A DNA stretch of 64,000 bases from Rutstroemia sp. NJR-2017a BVV2 (taxonomy: Eukaryota > Ascomycota > Leotiomycetes > Helotiales > Rutstroemiaceae): the NCBI GenBank assembly GCA_002946415.1, contig NJPS01000048.1, positions 744,001 through 808,000 of the forward strand, given 5' to 3'. The position numbers and the translations under genes are program-made. The notes under the pieces are model-generated. The model made no database searches and had not been told where the DNA came from. It saw only the letters and a list, made by a program, of their open reading frames with translations. Below, piece after piece: positions 44,562-55,794 of this stretch; the first letter of the stretch is position 1, and each line of letters opens with the position of its first letter.

Positions 44562-46462
44562 ATGGCTTTCTTGCCGGACAAGACGAGAGCGTACAATTGG
44601 TGAGCCACGAATCTCCGCTTCCCATCACTGTCTTCTAGTCACCCAGTACTTTTTCGGACACCGCCGATTGAATCAATGCAGGAAGTATTATCTAATTATT
44701 CATAGGTACATCTCACTCGTTGCTGCATCATGTATGGTTCTCTATGGTTATGACGCCTCGGTGTACAACTCCGTCCAAGGCTCGAAGCACTGGGTCGCGT
44801 ACTTTAATAATCCAGTACAATTGCCTGTCTCTATTTACGAGCCATCCGTTGACCTATGATTATAGGATAGTGAAAGAATCGGAGCAGTCAATACGGCCTA
44901 CACTGTCGGAGCAATTGTGGCAGGATGGTTCCTTGGTGGCCCGATAGCTGACCGGCTGGGCCGTAAATGGGGAATGGCTATCGGTTGCTTTATAACTATC
45001 ATCGCCACGTTCATTCAAACATTCTCTCCTCGGGGTCAATTGGGATGCTTTATTGGCGGACGTGTCGTCATTGGTCTTGGTCAGGGCATCGCCTTGAGTA
45101 TGTATTCCATAAGTCCATGGTGGCACCGCTAACCCCTATGCCCTATGTGTAGCTGCAGGACCTGTCTACATTGGTGAGCTTGCACCGCCAGAGATAAGGG
45201 GTAAAATCATGGCTTTCTGGCAGCTCTTTTACTCAGTCGGATCATTCATTGCCTACTGGATCAATTATGCATGCCAGAAACATGTCAAAACACTAGGAGA
45301 ATGGGACTGGAAAATGGTCGTCATATTCCAGATGCTTGTCCCAATAATCATCATTTCACTTCTCCCGGGTATTCCCGAGACACCCAGATGGTATGTTCAA
45401 CATGGAAACCAAGTCGACAAAGCCCGCGCTTCTCTCCGTCGTGTTCGCGAAACCGAGCAAGAAGTCGAAGACGAAATCCTTGTCATCCGTGAAGCCCTCA
45501 AGTTCGAAAAAGAAGTCATTTCATCTTCTTACTCTGCCCTCTGGAAAGATAAATCTGTACGCATACGTCTCGTACTGGCATTTATTCTCAATGTTGGACA
45601 GCAACTCACTGGCCAAGGAACTCTTAATACGTATTCCACGGCGATTTATAAGAAGGTATTCCCATCATCCAGCACCATTGCTCTGATCAATGCTCTCAAT
45701 GCCACATTCGGGATAATCTTCACACTCAACGCCGTCTGGACAATCGATCGCTTTGGTCGCAAGTTTCTGCTTATCGTAGGAGCAGCCGGAATGTCGATAT
45801 GCATGTTAATTGTTGCGCTCGTCGGCACGAAGACTCCGAACGTAAACGAATCGTCGAAAACAGAGCCGGTCGGGATATCGATTGTGTTCTTGCTCTTCTT
45901 GTTTATTTTGTTTTACAAACCTTCTTGGGGAGCGACGGTGTGGATTTGGACTGCGGAGGTCTTCTCCATGAACGTGAGAGCGCAGGCGGTGGGCATGTCG
46001 TCGCAGATGCAGAATGTGGCCAATTCGATCTTTCAGCAGTTCTTTCCTACGTTTTTGAAGCATCAGGGATTGTGAGGCTTCTCCTTTTCTTCTACACCGT
46101 TCTTTTCCTTGCTCAACTCATTTCTTTCTATACCCTCTTTGTTCCCTCACCCCATCCCATCCAAACAGCGCTAACCCTCCCTGCCCCCCTCTAGCAAAAC
46201 ATTCTACTTCTTCTTCGCCGTCAACATTTTCCTCGCGCTCTACGTATGGTTTTTTATCCCAGAAACGAAAAAGGTCTCACTCGAAGAAATCGACGTCTTG
46301 TTCGGTGGATCCAATCATGTGGAGAAAGGCGGTGATCTTCTAAACGTGTATGATGTGCATCATGCTACTGTGGGGATTGACAACGTTGATAGTGTGCAGA
46401 TGGATGATGGGCCTTTGAAGAATGGTGTCTATGGGGAAAGAAGTAGGGAGATTACTGATTGA
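44562..46462 (+). CDS. MFS sugar transporter
   Basis: Exons 44562-44599, 44706-44814, 44866-45097, 45153-46071 and 46195-46462 give 521 residues and 12 expected membrane helices. Visible motifs of the sugar porter family: GYDASVYNSVQGS in helix 1, GGPIADRLGRKWG (loop 2-3), PVYIGELAPPEIRGKI after helix 4, PETPRW (end of helix 6), GQQLTGQGTLNTY (helix 7), IDRFGRKFLL (loop 8-9) and PETKKVSLEEID after helix 12. It resembles fungal lactose/hexose-type permeases with the GYDASVYNSVQ signature; substrate cannot be fixed from sequence. Two in-frame acceptors are possible for exon 2 (44682 or 44706, eight residues apart); I prefer the second because it continues YNW directly into the first helix. Plasma membrane location is expected. 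Confidence 0.9.
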
Positions 46463-46804
46463 ATGCGGTTTTGGCTTGGTTTTGGATGGGATGGATGGAA
46501 AACTTTTAAGGGTAAATGGTCGGAGTACAGGCAAAGGGATTCGGTTTCTTGGATGGGCTGGGATAAGAAAAGGATGGCTACTAAGGTCTGGTACGGGTAA
46601 GGAGTTACTTTGGATGGTTGCTTCGGGATCTGGGGCTGGGATGGGGAAGTTCAATCTAACAATGATCTAGAGATTTCTAGGATTTAGCCCTCTGAATTTC
46701 ATCTCCTGTACCTTAAATACATCAAAGCCCAATTAATCTAAACAAGAAATTTACATACGTAAAGATCTGGAACCTCCTTCCAATTCACTCATTAACGCAT
46801 CTAT
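46463..46804. other. Convergent 3' interval
   Basis: About 340 bp, G-rich on the plus strand at 46470-46640 (GGGATGG-type low complexity). It contains two 3' ends; no gene is recognised. Confidence 0.5.
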
Positions 46805-48666
46805 TTACTTCTCCGGCTCTGCCTTAACCACAATCGTCGGCAAATCCTTGATATCTACATGTTCCTGCGTCCCCAAATCCACCACTCTCACCGCCTCTAC
46901 TCCCACAATCCCCTCCCTCAACGCCATGAACTTCAACTCTACTTCATAGCATGCTGACGGCGCTAATGGCCCAACTCTTGTATCTGTGCTCAGACAAACA
47001 ACCTCACTGGATTCCATGGCGGAATTGCGCTGCATAGCGTAGATAATATTGTCGTCCATGACAGCATCGGCAACTTTGGGGTCGCGACGCGTACTGCCTT
47101 GCCCCATGGACGGGGGCCGGTTGATACGTGCTTCTGTGCGGCGACGTTTGGGGAGGACGAGCAGAGCGAGCTTGCGAGGTCGGTCGGAGCGGTTGACGAT
47201 GAAGATGGACCAGATGAAAGAGTGGCCGGGGTAGATTGGGGATGTGGTGGGAGAAGAAAAGGTCATGGTTACGCCGAAGTCAGGTACGGAAGTGGTTCGT
47301 TGGTGGTTTGGACGAGTTGGGGTAGTGGCTTCGATGGTAGGGAGAGCATCGGGGCGGCTGATTGCGAGGGAGGAGGCAATGGGAATGCTGTCGAAAGTGG
47401 CGCCGATAGATAGTTGGGATGGTCGATGGGGACGTTGAATAGGTTTGGTGGGCTGACCGAAGCCGTTGTTGATTGGGGGTGTGAAATCCAAGGATGTAGA
47501 CCATTGCATAACAATTTTGGGTTTGCATTCAGCAGTGACGTTGGCTATAGCTGTGATAGATATGTCGATTGCCCGGACTTGAGAACCATTTATGATGTCC
47601 ATATCATCCAGCAATAGTCGATAAAGAAAACTGACTTCATCTTGAGGGCGACAGGTAACAGGAAGAACTAGCCCAGGGATTTGGTTTAGATCTTGGACTT
47701 GTCCACCGTGGACCTTGAGTTGTATATCTGTGATGGTTATTTCGCAATTGGCGAAAGGGGTAATATCGATATCCAATGAAGCTATAACGGAGGAAGTGCT
47801 AGGAGCGCCGCTTGGTCTTGAATATCGCACGCGAGAGTTTATAGCCGGGTAAACCTTTATTGACCGTCGAGATATATTCTTTAGGGGTCGAGTTAACTCT
47901 CGAGAAACTTGTGCTGCCGGTGCCACCCTTGCGACCCGTAGTGCGGACAGACGAGGTTTGACGCCCTTCAGCAGAATATCGTCGCTGAAAGCTTGAAGAA
48001 GATTCAAGCCGGATGGGGCTTGACTTGGAAGATATTCCTCACGTAAAGCGTTCGGCTGGGTCTGCTCAGCTGCTCTGAGGCTCGCTGTAGCTGTGACTAT
48101 TACCGAAGGGTTCTGCAGACGTAGCCGTGGCCTTGCGAGAAATACTGATTGTTTCCATACCGCCAGTATATGGCCCCCTTTGTCGGATTCCTCCCCTTCC
48201 TCTGCGCCTTGAACAACTATCAAGGGGTCCTCAGTGTCCTGAATTGAGCCTTGGTAAATGAGTTCACGACCTGCGGCACCTTCCAATTGCTCAGTATGCG
48301 CATTCACCACATAGGCTTCCAAATTTATGCTAAGTCTACCGAGGTAGGAGCGCAATGATCGTTCGTCAAAGTAGGGAGTTTGTAAGACGACATAAATATT
48401 AACGGTTTCATCTATGATCTACGAATGAGTAAGATAGAGAGCTTTCAAATTGGTGTGACCAACGTACCAAAATACACAGCATGCCTTTGAGGAATGGCAG
48501 CTAATGGAGAGTCATTTTGTTCATCAAGTCGTGCCACCGAACCACTGAGGGCTTCCTCTATATTCAAATCGCTGGCCAAGGGTACTATGGCGTCTAGAAT
48601 TGAGCTTTCGGCGAAATCCAAGCTACCCCTAGGAGCTGACTCCTCTGGCTGCGTCTCTTCCATCAT
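46805..48666 (-). CDS. TRS65: TRAPPII complex subunit TRS65
   Basis: Exons 48666-48468 and 48411-46805 give 601 residues. It matches the fungal-specific TRAPPII subunit Trs65 family: an N-terminal beta-domain (DETVNIYVVLQTPYFDERSL), a middle segment with variable loops, and a C-terminal Ig-like part with YPGHSFIWSIFIVNRSDRPRKLALLVLP and FMALREGIVGVEAVRVVDL. Trs65 helps assemble TRAPPII, a Golgi-associated exchange factor for Ypt31/32-type GTPases. The intron has two AGs seven bases apart; only the distal one (exon starting 48411) keeps the frame. Two adjacent ATGs (48666 and 48663) exist; the first is used here. It is divergent from PRP40 with a 302-bp shared promoter. Confidence 0.88.
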
Positions 48667-48968
48667 TTTGCTTGTCTTGAAGAAACCATGAACTTAGTGG
48701 AGTACTGGAGGTAACACAATATTCAAAATGAAATGATATTATATATTTTTAAATAATTTGTCGTTAGAAGTATTTGGTTTGAACTACTGAGTTGGGGAAC
48801 AATCATTTATTCATTGGTAGTGCAGTGAAAGTCCGCTCTCTGTGCTAGAAACGCGCTAGTGGTTGAGGAAAATCGCGAACTTCTGGAAATTGTTAAATGC
48901 GATCTGCGCCTGTATAAGTCTTCCAGCCAACAGCGAATTCACAATTTGCGCTTGTCAACTCAGTCAAG
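48667..48968. promoter_or_regulatory. 302-bp bidirectional promoter between TRS65 and PRP40
   Basis: The start codons of two divergent housekeeping genes are about 300 bp apart. The left part is very AT-rich (about 48720-48770). Such short divergent regions often give coupled transcription, but that is inference. Confidence 0.6.
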
Positions 48969-51601
48969 ATGAACGGAATCAATGGCCATGCAGCTGTTCC
49001 AGCTCTATGGCAGGAAGCGCGCAATGCCGATGGACGAGTCTATTACTACAATACGATCACGAAGGAAACACAATGGACCAAACCCGAAGAACTAATGACG
49101 CCAGCGGAAGTGAGTTCTATCTTCATCTTCTTGTTTGTGATGATTTATTGATGAGTTGTAAAGCGCGCTCTAGCAAACCAGCCATGGAAAGAATACACAG
49201 CGGAAGGAGGCCGGAAGTACTGGTACAACACAGAAACCAAACAAAGCTCATGGGAAATGCCAGATGTTTACAAGGAGGCATTGGCGAAAGAGGCGCCTGC
49301 TATTGCTGCATCGTAAGTTGGGCTTCAAGAAGAAGATCTGCCAATGCTAACTTGATTCCTAGTAGTATGCCGACATTTGTCGCCGGAGGTGGATTTTCGG
49401 CTGCACAGTATGACCAACCGCGCGACCGAGAACCATTGGGAGAAGCTCGTCAGATTGCATATGGCAATGATGTTAATGGAAGCCGTGCCCAAGCTTTTGT
49501 CCCTGCTAACAACGATCCCGATTATTCTACATTCGAAGAAGCCGAGGCAGCCTTCCTCAAGCTGCTAAAACGGCATAATGTTAAACCAGACCTCACATGG
49601 GAGGAGGTTATGCGATCGATCATTAAAGATCCTCAGTACCGAGCACTTAAAGACCCCAAAGATCGAAAAGCTGCGTTTGAGAAGTATGCTGTTGAAGTTC
49701 GCCTACAAGAAAAGGATCGTGCAAAGGAGAGACTGGAAAAGCTCCGTACTGATTTTGCAACTATGCTGAGAAGTCACCCAGAAATCAAGCATTACACCAG
49801 ATGGAAGACTGCGCGACCCATAATAGAAGGGGAGACAATCTTCCGCTCATCAAACGATGACGACGAACGCCGACAGTTATTTGAAGATTATATCATCGAA
49901 CTCAAGAAAGCGAATCTTGAGAATGAAGTGAAAACACGGAAGGCTGCAATGGATGAGCTTGTTGATATACTGAAGGGTCTAGATCTTGAACCATACACAA
50001 GATGGTCTGAAGCACAAGGTATCATCCAGTCAAACCCACGTTTCCAAGAAGATGAGAAGTTCAAGTCTCTCAGCAAGTCAGATATCTTGACAGCATTTGA
50101 GAATCACATTAAGTCGCTTGAGAAGACATTCAATGATGTGCGTCAGCAGCAAAAGACACAGAAGTTGAGAAGAGAGCGACAAAACCGGGATCGGTTCATG
50201 ACCCTTTTGCAGGACCTCAAAGCGGGCAACAAAATCAAGGCAGGAACTAAGTGGAGTCAAATTCACCCATTGATTGAAACCGATGACAGGTATGTTGCTG
50301 TGTTAGGCCAGTCCGGATCAACCCCATTGGACTTGTTCTGGGATATGGTTGAGGAAGAGGAGCGCGCTTTGCGCAGCACACGAAACGATGTTTTGGATGT
50401 TCTTGATGTAAGTCACAAGCCGCCAAGTTGATGGGACGAAGCTAACAATCTGGTAGGATAAACAGTTTGAAATTCAGCAGAAGACTACCTTTGAGGAGTT
50501 CCTAGCCTTAATGCAGACAGATCGGCGCACTGCTAACATTGACCGAGACTCATTATCACTAATATTCGAACGTGTAAGTCTTCATCGGTTAAAATGATTT
50601 GCTTCAGCTAACATTGGCATAGCTACGCGAAAAGGTGAATCGAAGAAGTGAAGATGATAAACACCAAGCTGAGCGTCACCAACGCCGAGCTGTGGATGCC
50701 CTGAGATCTTACATCAAGCATCTTGAGCCTCCTGTGCGTATTGACGATGATTACGAGAAGGTTCGTCCTCGTTTCGAGAAGTCCGAAGAATATACATCAG
50801 TCGCCACTGAAGAGCTCCGTCGTTCTGCCTTCGACAAAGTCATTCGTCGCCTCAAGGAGAAGGAAGAAGATGCCGAGAAGGATCGTCCAAAACGGCGTGA
50901 AAGATCTTCCGATCGCTCATCACACAGGGATCGAGAGCGAGACCGTGGCCATCGCTTAAGTGGTTCTGGGCGTCATGATAGGCGCAGTCGTTCTCCAGAA
51001 CCAGATGCATATGAAGCTGATAGACGGAAAGCAATTGCGGACAGAGAGAAGAATTATCGCAAAGGTGGTATGGCCGATACCCTACTCTCCCCCAACCGTC
51101 GCGACAGAGGAGATCCTGATCTTCATGACCGTGATCGCGACCGCGACCGCGACCGTGATAGGTTGCGAGATCGTGACCTTGGTAAATCTCACCGCAGTCG
51201 ACGGGACGAGCCCCTAAGTCATTACGAGCGAGAAAGGAGAGATCGTGAGGATGAACGGGAAAAGATGTATAGGAGACGCGGCGATCCACGTGGCAGTGTT
51301 GATGAACTCCCTTACGGGGACGAGAGATCTAGTGTGCCGAGAAAGAGAAGAGAAAGTGACGTGGATCGCAGGGATAGCAAAGTACGTTTATCCCAAATCG
51401 AACCAGCATCACAACACATGCTAATGTAACTTCAAACAGAGAACCAGAAGGGAGATGACACCAACTAAACGTGAGCGCTCCCCAGTTCCCCCACGTGAAC
51501 GGCGTCACAGGACTAGAACACCACCGGCCCCCAAGGCGCCTGTCAAGGAAGACCCTGCTGTTCACTCCGGCAGCGAAGAGGGAGAGATCGAAGAAGAATA
51601 G
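48969..51601 (+). CDS. PRP40: Pre-mRNA-processing factor PRP40
   Basis: Six exons (48969-49109, 49164-49312, 49363-50407, 50457-50573, 50623-51381, 51440-51601) give 790 residues. Two WW domains lie at about 12-42 ([20 protein letters not shown]) and 54-83 ([20 protein letters not shown]). FF domains run from about 150 to 540, each starting with a helix such as [15 protein letters not shown] and containing TW or TRW plus a D/N-P-R/Q-Y/F motif. The C-terminal 200 residues are Arg/Asp/Ser-rich (for example [17 protein letters not shown]) and basic, ending in an acidic [11 protein letters not shown]40 is a U1 snRNP-associated factor that bridges 5' splice site recognition to the branch-point protein. 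Introns are 49-58 nt. The third exon has a TAGTAG tandem acceptor. Confidence 0.95.
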
Positions 51602-52363
51602 ATTGTTCTTCCGGTATGCGCCCACTAAACGCCAGGCACGAATTACAGAAAAAGAAATGGGATGGAGGGGAGTTCGCCACACTTTGTACGTATCCGCACG
51701 CACCGTACCTCTTGTTTTTGGCTTGATGATATTCTGGCAAGCAGGGCAGGTACACGACGATACGTGAAACTCCAGCTAGCATGGTTGATCCTCTATTGAC
51801 CGAGGGCAAAAATGAGTGGGGGGGATAAGATTGGAGAACAAAGTAGGGGGCTAAGAGAGCATGATTTCTCGGTGTGTATCGATTTTCTTCTAATATGATA
51901 TTATTGACTTTGCGCCTAACCCTTTCGATTGTGTTTGCAAGAAAATTGAGGTTCAGATTCGTGAAGTATATAGAATAATAAGATATTTTGAAGCTTTATT
52001 TATTCAAGCGTTCATCTAAAAAGTCTGCAATATGTATTGTGCCCATTGCACTATGCTTTTGATTTCCGAGATTCCTGAAATCAATCCGCACTTGACGACA
52101 GTCATCAACTTATTCCGCTACCCCTCAATCTACTTCCATGCGTCACCATACATATACTAGGTGGCTTCAAAAGTAGGACCAGGTAACAGGAGATAGACTG
52201 TCGTCGCCAATGTTAGTCATCCGGATCGTCATCCTGATTGGTGGTGCCCTCCTCCGTTATCATGCTTTTCCCGCCACTATTTCCAGACTCCGGAGATGCC
52301 GATCCCTCAACGCCGCCCAATGCATTTTGTGGAGGGGGAAATGAATCATTCTGTATGACCTTT
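51602..52363. other. Convergent 3' interval between PRP40 and RLI1
   Basis: About 760 bp. AT-rich around 51880-52020, otherwise unremarkable. No gene is supported. Confidence 0.5.
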
Positions 52364-54640
52364 TCAACTACTAGGAGCAGTAGTAGCTGGTTTGTCTTCT
52401 TCTAAGAAGAACTACATGATGTTAGCAAGCAAAAATATGAGGAAGTAATCTGATAACTTACGTAGTTACCACTCATCTTTTGTTCTTGATCCAATTGAGA
52501 GTTGAGCTTGTTGATACGAGGTCTATAGTTGGTTGGATCACGACGGAAAGTAACATCAAGATTCTTCAAGAACTTGTTGCAACCAGTGAGGAGAGATTCA
52601 GGAGCGTTGGCACGAGCATCGATACCTGGTTGACCGTCGAATACAATAACACGATCAGCCAAATAGGTTGCCATGATGAAATCGTGCTCGACGATAAATG
52701 CGGTTTTCTTGGAATGCATGATGAACCGCTTGATGACACGAGCTGCAATGATACGCTGCTCGGAATCGAGGTAGGCGGAAGGTTCATCAATCAAGTAGAT
52801 ATCAGCTGGAATACCAAGAGCAAGAACGATAGCCACACGTTGCAATTCACCTCCAGACAAGGTCTTCACCTCCTGGTCAATGAATTCCTCAAGCTTCAAT
52901 GGCTTGACGACGTCGGTTTGGAACTGCGGTAGAAGGAAGGCAGTCTTGATCTTCTTAAAGAACAGTTGTCGGACTGTTCCCTCGAATTTTGGTGTAATCT
53001 TCTGAGGCTTCATGCTAACCTTCATTCCTGGTACCTTTTGGTTGCCATCTGGCGCAGTCGCACCGGCGAGCATTTTACAAAAAGTTGTTTTGCCAGTCCC
53101 ATTTTCTCCCATCATGACGATGATCTCTGAGTCTGTAAAGTCTCCTGATTCAATAGCCAAATGGAAGTTGCCCAGCGTTTTTTCCATTGAAGGATATTGG
53201 AAAGCACGAGATCTCTCAGCCATAAATTCATCAGCAGCTTCGGCAATACGGAAGGTGAGGGATTCGTCTCTGAATCGCAAGTTCTCGGTTGGAATGTTAC
53301 CATCCAAGAATATATTGATACCTTCTCGGACAGATGCTGGAAGAGTCACAACACCGTAAACAGCAGGCTTTCCGTAAAGAACACAAATAAAGTCCGAAAG
53401 ATAGTCTAGCACCGAAAGATCGTGCTCAACACAAATAACATAGTCATTTGGGCGCAATAGGGATCGGATGATCTTGGCTGCGCTGAGACGTTGCTTGACA
53501 TCAAGGTATGAAGATGGCTCATCGAACATATAACTAAAAACTAGTTAGTGGGTGATTTGGGGCCAAAAGCTTTCGAGTACATACACATCAGCTTGTTGTA
53601 CGCAGACAGTCCCAATGGCGAATCTTTGTAATTCTCCACCGGACAAGAGATTGACATCTCGGTCCATGATGTGGTTCAATTCTTGATAAAATTTAGTAAA
53701 TTTAAAGAACGCAGTCCGAGAGATCATTAATACCTAGGACTTCACAGATCTCCTCCAAGTTGTCCATCGTCGCGACACCCTCAAGTAATCCTCGAACAGT
53801 CTTGTCTGGTCCTTTGATAGCTCGAGGAATACGGTCGACATATTGAGGCTTAACAATAGCCTTCAGATCGTCTTCTAGGATCTTGGTGAAGTAGTCTATG
53901 ATGGTATCAGCTTACGATCCGAGAATGATAGCATGAAATGCGCACTCTGCAATTCAGAACCACGGAAATACTTGATCACATCTTGCCAATCTGGAGGATT
54001 GTCATATTTTCCCAAATTTGGCTTCAGTTTACCACTGAGAATCTTCAATGCTGTACTCTTGCCAATACCGTTGGAACCGACCAATCCCAAAACCTGTCCT
54101 GGCCGAGGTGTTGGCAACCGATGTAGTTTGAAGCTGTTGGCGGAATAACGATGGGTGACATGGGACTCGAGATTGGTAGGCAAGTTGATGATATTGATGG
54201 CATCAAAAGGACATTTCTTGGGACAGATACCGCATCCAATGCAGAGGGTTTCGGAAATGAAAGCGATCTTAGATTCTGGAGTTACTTCGATACAAAGACG
54301 GCCACTTCGCACGACAGGGCAGGATTTCTTGCATTCTTGTCTACATTTCTAAGAGGAACAGAGTTAGCCAGGGACCATTCGCCGAGAGTTCATGAGATCT
54401 TACCTTTGGTTTACACTACAGAGCAGGGCAATATCGTTAGTGATCAAGTATTCGTTTGGCGGGGTATTGGTGGGGCAATGCTCAACACAGGTATTGTCGC
54501 ACCTTGTCATTGCTGATAATCGCAATACTGTTCGAGATAAAGTTAGTATTTCCTTCATACCTCAAAGAATATCATGATCCTTCGTGCAAGAATTGCGCCG
54601 TTGCCACAAGAATCGCATACCGGGTAAGTTTGTCAGACAT
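52364..54640 (-). CDS. RLI1: ABCE1 / RLI1 ribosome-recycling ATPase with Fe-S domain
   Basis: Eight exons: 54640-54621, 54527-54503, 54415-54404, 54348-53946, 53895-53734, 53681-53585, 53533-52462 and 52411-52364, total 612 residues (yeast Rli1 is 608). Residues 16-29 give the first cluster ligands C16-x4-C21-x3-C25-x3-C29, followed by the ferredoxin motif [13 protein letters not shown]. The two ABC domains show Walker [10 protein letters not shown] and GENGTGKTT, signatures LSGGELQRF and LSGGELQRV, and Walker [13 protein letters not shown] and [12 protein letters not shown]. The protein splits ribosomes after termination and functions in initiation and 40S export; it is essential in yeast. 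The first three exons are 20, 25 and 12 nt; only this arrangement rebuilds the conserved N-terminus. The last exon encodes FFLEED plus a short unique tail. Confidence 0.96.
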
Positions 54641-55794
54641 CCTGATGTTTCGGCTCGTTCAGAGCACAGAAAATTCGGAAATACGATTTATTATCTTCCC
54701 TGAGTCTGCAGATGGATGTTGAGCCAGAATACGACTTTGAAAGGCCTTCCTTATCCTGCGCAAAACCTATATGGCCGAGAGTCTCGAAAGTGGATAGGGT
54801 ATCCGGCGGGAGAGGTAGAACGGTTGAAGGTTTAAGAAAAATCTTTGGCCAACTACCTGCGTACAATATCCGATTTCATCACAATGAATATTATTGGTCT
54901 AGGGCAAAAATATGCCGCCAATGCGGACAATGCGGGAGCCTTACGAAAGGCTTTTTTCACTGGCAGCCTCGATTAACTAAGCTCAGCCTCTGAGATGCCT
55001 TAGGTTTTCTCATTACTTTGACTGCCCGATCGAGTTACTGTAACCAATCACAACTTTTATGGGTGCCTAGACGCTCAGGCCAGAACCCCATCTTAGTCTT
55101 TCGGCTAAGGTAAATTTCTAGCCATTCATTTTCTTGATACCGTAACTCCCAGTTATCGACAGTCATTCAGCATTAAGTGACCTTCACTGTTCCGGCTGCT
55201 CCAATTTTGAAAGTCCCAAATTATTCCCAACATCACAACATTTTGTTCATACTTTCACCCCTCATACTACCGATTGTATCTCCATCATCTTGCTAGTAGG
55301 GGGGCCCTTTGATATGGCTTGTAAGTATTGTCATTCTTTTCTGAAAAATTCCACTCAAGAATACTGGTCCTATATCCAAGGCCATTCTCCATCCTCCATC
55401 CTCGAAGTCCATCACTTCCCATCTCCATCTTCATACTTAACCCTCTCAAATTACCCAAAGAATCTGTGTCTATACCTGTTGCATTCTCTGCCATTCACTT
55501 CCCTCTGCGTCTGGCTCCTCAGCATGGCCTCATTCTTGCACTGAACCCCAGCCGATCGGAATCATTCCATCGGCCTTCATCACCAAGTTGGTATCAAACA
55601 CACGAGCATGCGCCGATGTCATTCAGCGTGTTATTTGTGCTCATTGTCTTGTACTATTGATGGAATCAGAATCGCAGATTTCTTCTCTAGCCATACGTGT
55701 CATTGTTAGAGTTTTCCGATTTGGGGAGCCTTGAGCAGAATCCGTCCATATAGCTAATCTCGTCGTCGCAGCCCCGCAGGATACAATCACAGTT
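54641..55794. promoter_or_regulatory. Divergent upstream region of RLI1 and CHD1-type gene
   Basis: About 1.15 kb between two divergent start codons. It should carry both promoters and a long 5' leader. No protein family, RNA gene or repeat is recognised. Confidence 0.55.
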
